64,000 bases of DNA from Monilinia fructicola (Eukaryota > Ascomycota > Leotiomycetes > Helotiales > Sclerotiniaceae). Each line of letters opens with the position of its first letter. Position 1 is the stretch's first letter. Position numbers and translations under genes: made by a program. The stretch spans positions 841,501 to 905,500 of the forward strand of contig VICG01000007.1 of assembly GCA_008692225.1 (NCBI GenBank), given 5' to 3'. Of the stretch, positions 60,933 through 64,000 are shown one piece after another. The notes under the pieces were generated by a model. It ran no database searches and was not told the origin of the DNA. It saw only the letters and a list, made by a program, of their open reading frames with translations.

Positions 60933-62522
60933 ATGGCCGAAATCAGAGAGAAAGGTCTGGAGTCGAATATCTCGCCTACGGATGCGACCTCAACCCACGG
61001 CTTTACGCCCCCGGCTTTGAACCAAGATGCCAATGTCGAAGCGTCACTGAAGTCTTGGGAGAAACCTGGCCTTGGGGGCTCTACACGTCGCTTCCTGCGA
61101 GCAGTCCAAGGCTATGTTTGGGATGATCCCGACAAGCCAGCAAACGAAAAGCGCTTTCTCCTCAAGCTCGACTTCTATCTCCTCTCCTACGGCTGTCTCG
61201 GGTATTTTTGCAAGAATCTCGATCAGGCCAATCTGAGCAATGCCTATGTTTCTGGCATGCAAGAAGCCATCAACATGAAAGGAAGTGAATTGACATACAT
61301 GGGAAATGTTTTCACGGCGGGCTACGTCATAAGTCAGATCCCGGCTGTCATTCTCGTGACTCACGTCCGACCGTCGTACCTGATTCCTTCTCTCGAGGTG
61401 CTCTGGTCCATCTTAACTTTCTGCAGCGCGGCCGTCACCAGCGTGTCCCATCTGTATGCTTTGAGATTCCTGATCGGATTGTGCGAAGGTGCCTTTTTCC
61501 CTTGCATCATCTACCTGATTGGTTCCTGGTATACCAAACAAGAGCGCGCCAAGCGCGTCACCCTCTTCTATTGCACCGCGACGTTGGCCGGGATGTTCAG
61601 CGGCTACCTGCAAGCCGCGGCGTACGACAATCTCAATGGCCATCTCGGGCACGCGGGATGGCAATGGCTGTTCATCATTTGTGGCACCATCAGTCTTCCC
61701 GTCGGCGTCATGGGATATTTCTTCAATCCCGATTTTCCCGAGACGACGCGCGCTTTCTATCTCACAAAGGCCGAGATCAGCCTGGCCAAAGCAAGACTCG
61801 TGCGAGATGGCTACAGCACGCTCGGATCATCCGCGTGGGACAAGAAGAAGATTTTGCGCATCATGGCACAATGGCAGTTTTGGGTCTTGCCGCTCGGCTA
61901 CTTCTTCATCCAATCGAGCCTCCCGGTTCAGCAGCCAGCATTCGCTCTCTGGCTCAAGTCGAAGGGAAACTCGGTCTATGATCGGAATGTGCTTCCCACG
62001 GCCCAAGCGGGGATTGGCGTCATCGTCCAGATTGTCGCGGCCATGCTCTCCGACTCCCGCCTCTTGCACGGAAGACGCTGGCAGCCCATCATCGGAATGC
62101 AGCTCGGGACACTCTTCAGTACGGTTGTGCTGGCTATCTGGACCGTGCCGATCAAGCTGAAATTCGTCGCCTTCTATCTTGCCTGGTGCTCCGCGGGCGT
62201 GCCCGGTATCTGGTATTCTTGGTACCCAGACCTGATGGCCCACGATCATGAGATGAGAGGCTTTTTGATTGCCACGAGTAACATGTTTAGTTATATTATG
62301 CAGATCTGGTACTCGGATGCGGTATGGAGAACGACGGAAGCGCCCGAGTTTCGCCCGGGCTGGATCGCTGCTGCTGCATTTGGAGTTGCGATTTGCTTAA
62401 CTGTGTTACTGACGAGATTCTTGGAGAGGAGAGATGAAAGGAAAAGATCCGGAGCCTTTGGTACAACAAGGTCAAATGACTTGGAGAATTCGAGGGTGGG
62501 AGACTCAAGGGAAGGTTCGTGA
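60933..62522 (+). CDS. MFS permease, allantoate/pantothenate (Dal5/Fen2-like) anion:cation symporter family
   Basis: Plasma-membrane transporter of 529 aa from the ATG at 60933, which sits in good context (ATCATGG); an in-frame ATG at 60867 would add 22 residues. About twelve membrane segments. Family marks: LLKLDFYLLSYGCLGYFCKNLDQANLSNAY at the first helix, ALRFLIGLCEGAFFPCIIY, GSWYTKQERAKR, GWQWLFIICGTISLPVGV, NPDFPETTRAF and WGKL-like later loops (QFWVLPLGYFFIQSS). Related fungal proteins import pantothenate, allantoate, biotin, nicotinate or small peptides; the substrate is open. The frame is intact. It is divergent from the oxygenase gene. The coding sequence is clearly GC-richer than the surrounding intergenic DNA. 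Confidence 0.92.
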   Translation: MAEIREKGLESNISPTDATSTHGFTPPALNQDANVEASLKSWEKPGLGGSTRRFLRAVQGYVWDDPDKPANEKRFLLKLDFYLLSYGCLGYFCKNLDQANLSNAYVSGMQEAINMKGSELTYMGNVFTAGYVISQIPAVILVTHVRPSYLIPSLEVLWSILTFCSAAVTSVSHLYALRFLIGLCEGAFFPCIIYLIGSWYTKQERAKRVTLFYCTATLAGMFSGYLQAAAYDNLNGHLGHAGWQWLFIICGTISLPVGVMGYFFNPDFPETTRAFYLTKAEISLAKARLVRDGYSTLGSSAWDKKKILRIMAQWQFWVLPLGYFFIQSSLPVQQPAFALWLKSKGNSVYDRNVLPTAQAGIGVIVQIVAAMLSDSRLLHGRRWQPIIGMQLGTLFSTVVLAIWTVPIKLKFVAFYLAWCSAGVPGIWYSWYPDLMAHDHEMRGFLIATSNMFSYIMQIWYSDAVWRTTEAPEFRPGWIAAAAFGVAICLTVLLTRFLERRDERKRSGAFGTTRSNDLENSRVGDSREGS

Positions 62523-62755
62523 TGAGAGTGTGGGAGATATGTGACAGAATTCAAAAAATTGCCTCACGGCGGTTACAAAGGTCCAATTCAAGGGGGGAAA
62601 AATCACATTTAACTGAAGTCTATCATCTATGAATATGATCCAGATGCAAGTTGCCAGCCACCTTTTTTGTTTTTCCGAGCTGAACCATTAGTCTTGTTGC
62701 CTTATGATGCATGTCTGCAGCGGTGACAAGTTTGCTACTGTCCAATCTTGAGCTT

Positions 62756-63739
62756 TCATCTAAACCATGCCATATGAGATCGTTCTATGAAGACCCACAA
62801 GTCTCCAAAGCACTTTCGTTCCCTGTATGTGTGATCAGAACTGCGAGAAAAAAGAGAATGGCTAAAAGACGAGTGATATAAACCAAGACCTGCGCACATG
62901 GATGCAAGTCGTGTTAGTGAAAGCTTCCCCATAATCGGATGATTCCAATCCTGAAGTTGGACAGACATGAGCTTTTTGAATGCATATGAACAGTAGTCAC
63001 CACCATCGGGATCAAAAGGTCTTGTAGAGGATTTTTGAATGGGAGTAATGCGCCAAGTTCTCAAGTGGGTCGGAATAACTGCAGTAAATTATCCAGCGCA
63101 TTATGAATGAAATCGATGAATTTGATCTTCTTATCAATAAGCTTCAGTAAAGCATCGAGGCTACGGTCAGATGGCGAAGGGGCGTACCTTGCAGGATATC
63201 CGAGTAAGATTCCCCGGTTGACAAGGAGCAGTTCCAGGGGTCAGTGACACGGATTCGACATGCACACTCGATGGAAGTAGCAAGCTCTTCCGAATCACTA
63301 GTGCCCTCTTGCAGTTGTGGACAATTCAGGTATGAACTATTCCAGGCCATGCATTCTGTTTCAGTCGATAGATAGCCATCAGATAAAAGTTGTGTATGAA
63401 CCTGCGGCGCAAGACAGCGAGCATACTTTACAGTGCCTAGAATTGGAACATCCGAGGCTTTAAAAGGCGATCAATTGCTGGAAGTTAATTGCAAGTCTCG
63501 CAAAGCTTACCAGTTTCATTTCAATCATAGAACTCTCGAATCCTATGTTCATAGATAGCAGACGTGACCATGTAACTTGCCCTCTATCTCGGCCCATCGC
63601 AGGTTTAAAATTCCATGTGGAAAGGTTGAATCCGTCTCCAGTTTGGACGTAGCGGTCATCTTGTGCAGATCTGGTAGGAGGGGAGCAATTGCAGTATGCT
63701 GAAGAAATGGCACAAGGAAGGCAATCTTTCTTCAAAAAC
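62756..63739 (-). CDS. Cys-rich, probably secreted or membrane protein, 5' end unresolved
   Basis: Three exons can be joined in phase: 63739-63511 (FLKKDCLPCAISSAYCNCS ... FESSMIEMKL), 63425-63188 (YARCLAPQVHTQLLSDGYLS ... ECMAWNSSYLNCPQLQ ... IECACRIRVTDPWNCSLS) and 63078 onward (VIPTHLRTWRITPIQKSS ... DGGDYCSYAFKKLMSVQLQD). Introns: 63510-63426 and 63187-63079. It has about twelve cysteines and several N-glycosylation sites (NSS, NCS), as in extracellular proteins. As written it ends at 62756. One base fewer at the CC pair 62889-62890 would instead give a strongly hydrophobic tail (VLVYITRLLAILFFLAVLIT) and a stop at 62785, fitting a membrane-anchored protein. The first exon and signal peptide were not identified; they should lie between 63740 and the window edge or beyond. 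No family recognised. Confidence 0.45.
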
Positions 63740-64000
63740 CTTGTCACAGCAACAACACATCAGCGACAAGATCCAATTGTATTATATGGCTGAAAGTCAC
63801 ATGGAGCCGTTGGCCAAGTATAGCCAGGACTCACAACAGTCGAATGGCGGAAGCTGAAATCGACCGTGACCCGAGCCGATGAGGCCAATGTTTTTTCTGT
63901 GGGCTCTGGGTCGTAGTAAACTTAGTTGATGCGATTTACATTCGTAGGTGGCGTGTCTTGTGCAACTCGATATGACAATTGGAATAACTGACAATGGCTT
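63740..64000. other. Right-edge sequence
   Basis: A minus-strand frame at 63797-63994 (MSVIPIVISSCTRHATYECK) could be part of the 5' end of the Cys-rich gene. A good donor GTGAGT lies at 63836 on the minus strand, pairing with the acceptor at 63740 in phase, but the upstream exon could not be confirmed. Confidence 0.3.

Noticed and set aside
43590..62522. Secondary-metabolite cluster including the 2OG oxygenase and MFS permease
   Set aside because: No backbone enzyme (PKS, NRPS, terpene synthase, DMATS) is present, and the permease type is nutrient import.

Overview
The window looks like nuclear DNA of a filamentous ascomycete (Pezizomycotina, perhaps a Leotiomycete; the class is a guess). 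Reasons: short introns (about 44-320 nt) with GTRNGT donors, CTAAC/CTAAT-like branch sites and YAG acceptors; a fungal phytochrome histidine kinase; a FluG-like amidohydrolase/glutamine-synthetase fusion; a HET-domain protein; a WSC-domain membrane protein; and GPI-anchored Ser/Thr-rich wall proteins. Simple repeats are abundant between genes and in some introns. I saw no rRNA, tRNA, CRISPR array or biosynthetic gene cluster.

Layout: 0.45-3.4 kb FluG-like gene (-); 5.0-8.7 kb phytochrome (+); 10.1-13.5 kb large Ser/Thr-rich unknown protein (-); 14.7-15.4 kb PBDC1/YPL225W homologue (+); 17.4-18.2 kb small Gly/Ala/Thr-repeat gene with a clear TATA box (+); 19.2-21.3 kb GPI-anchored mucin-like protein (-); 23.4-23.7 kb MITE; 24.2-24.7 kb small GPI-anchored protein (+); 26.5-28.9 kb head-to-head pair of F-box-like paralogues, one decayed; 29.7-33.0 kb raffinose-synthase/Sip1-type GH36 protein (+); 33.4-36.1 kb Tah18-type diflavin reductase (-); 38.1-39.5 kb two-RRM protein (+); 40.5-41.9 kb ArfGAP (+); 43.6-45.5 kb HET protein (-); a gene-poor, microsatellite-rich stretch from 45.5 to 58.9 kb holding only a WSC-domain membrane protein at 52.4-53.9 kb (+); 58.9-62.5 kb divergent 2-oxoglutarate oxygenase (-) and allantoate/pantothenate-type MFS permease (+); and part of a Cys-rich multi-exon gene at the right edge (-).

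The most striking overall pattern is that many conserved genes need a one-base correction to keep the family reading frame. Nine such sites, in seven genes, are each explained by one extra base in a homopolymer; an eighth lesion type, an extra TA unit, occurs in one of the same genes. After correction every spliced length is a multiple of three. Because presumed essential genes (Tah18, ArfGAP) are hit, systematic homopolymer over-calling in the assembly is the most economical explanation; real slippage cannot be excluded without reads. Separately, and not explained by indels, the phytochrome has an intact photosensory core but alanine where the kinase phospho-accepting histidine should be. Most neighbours show no functional link; the divergent oxygenase/permease pair and the F-box pair are the likeliest to share regulation.
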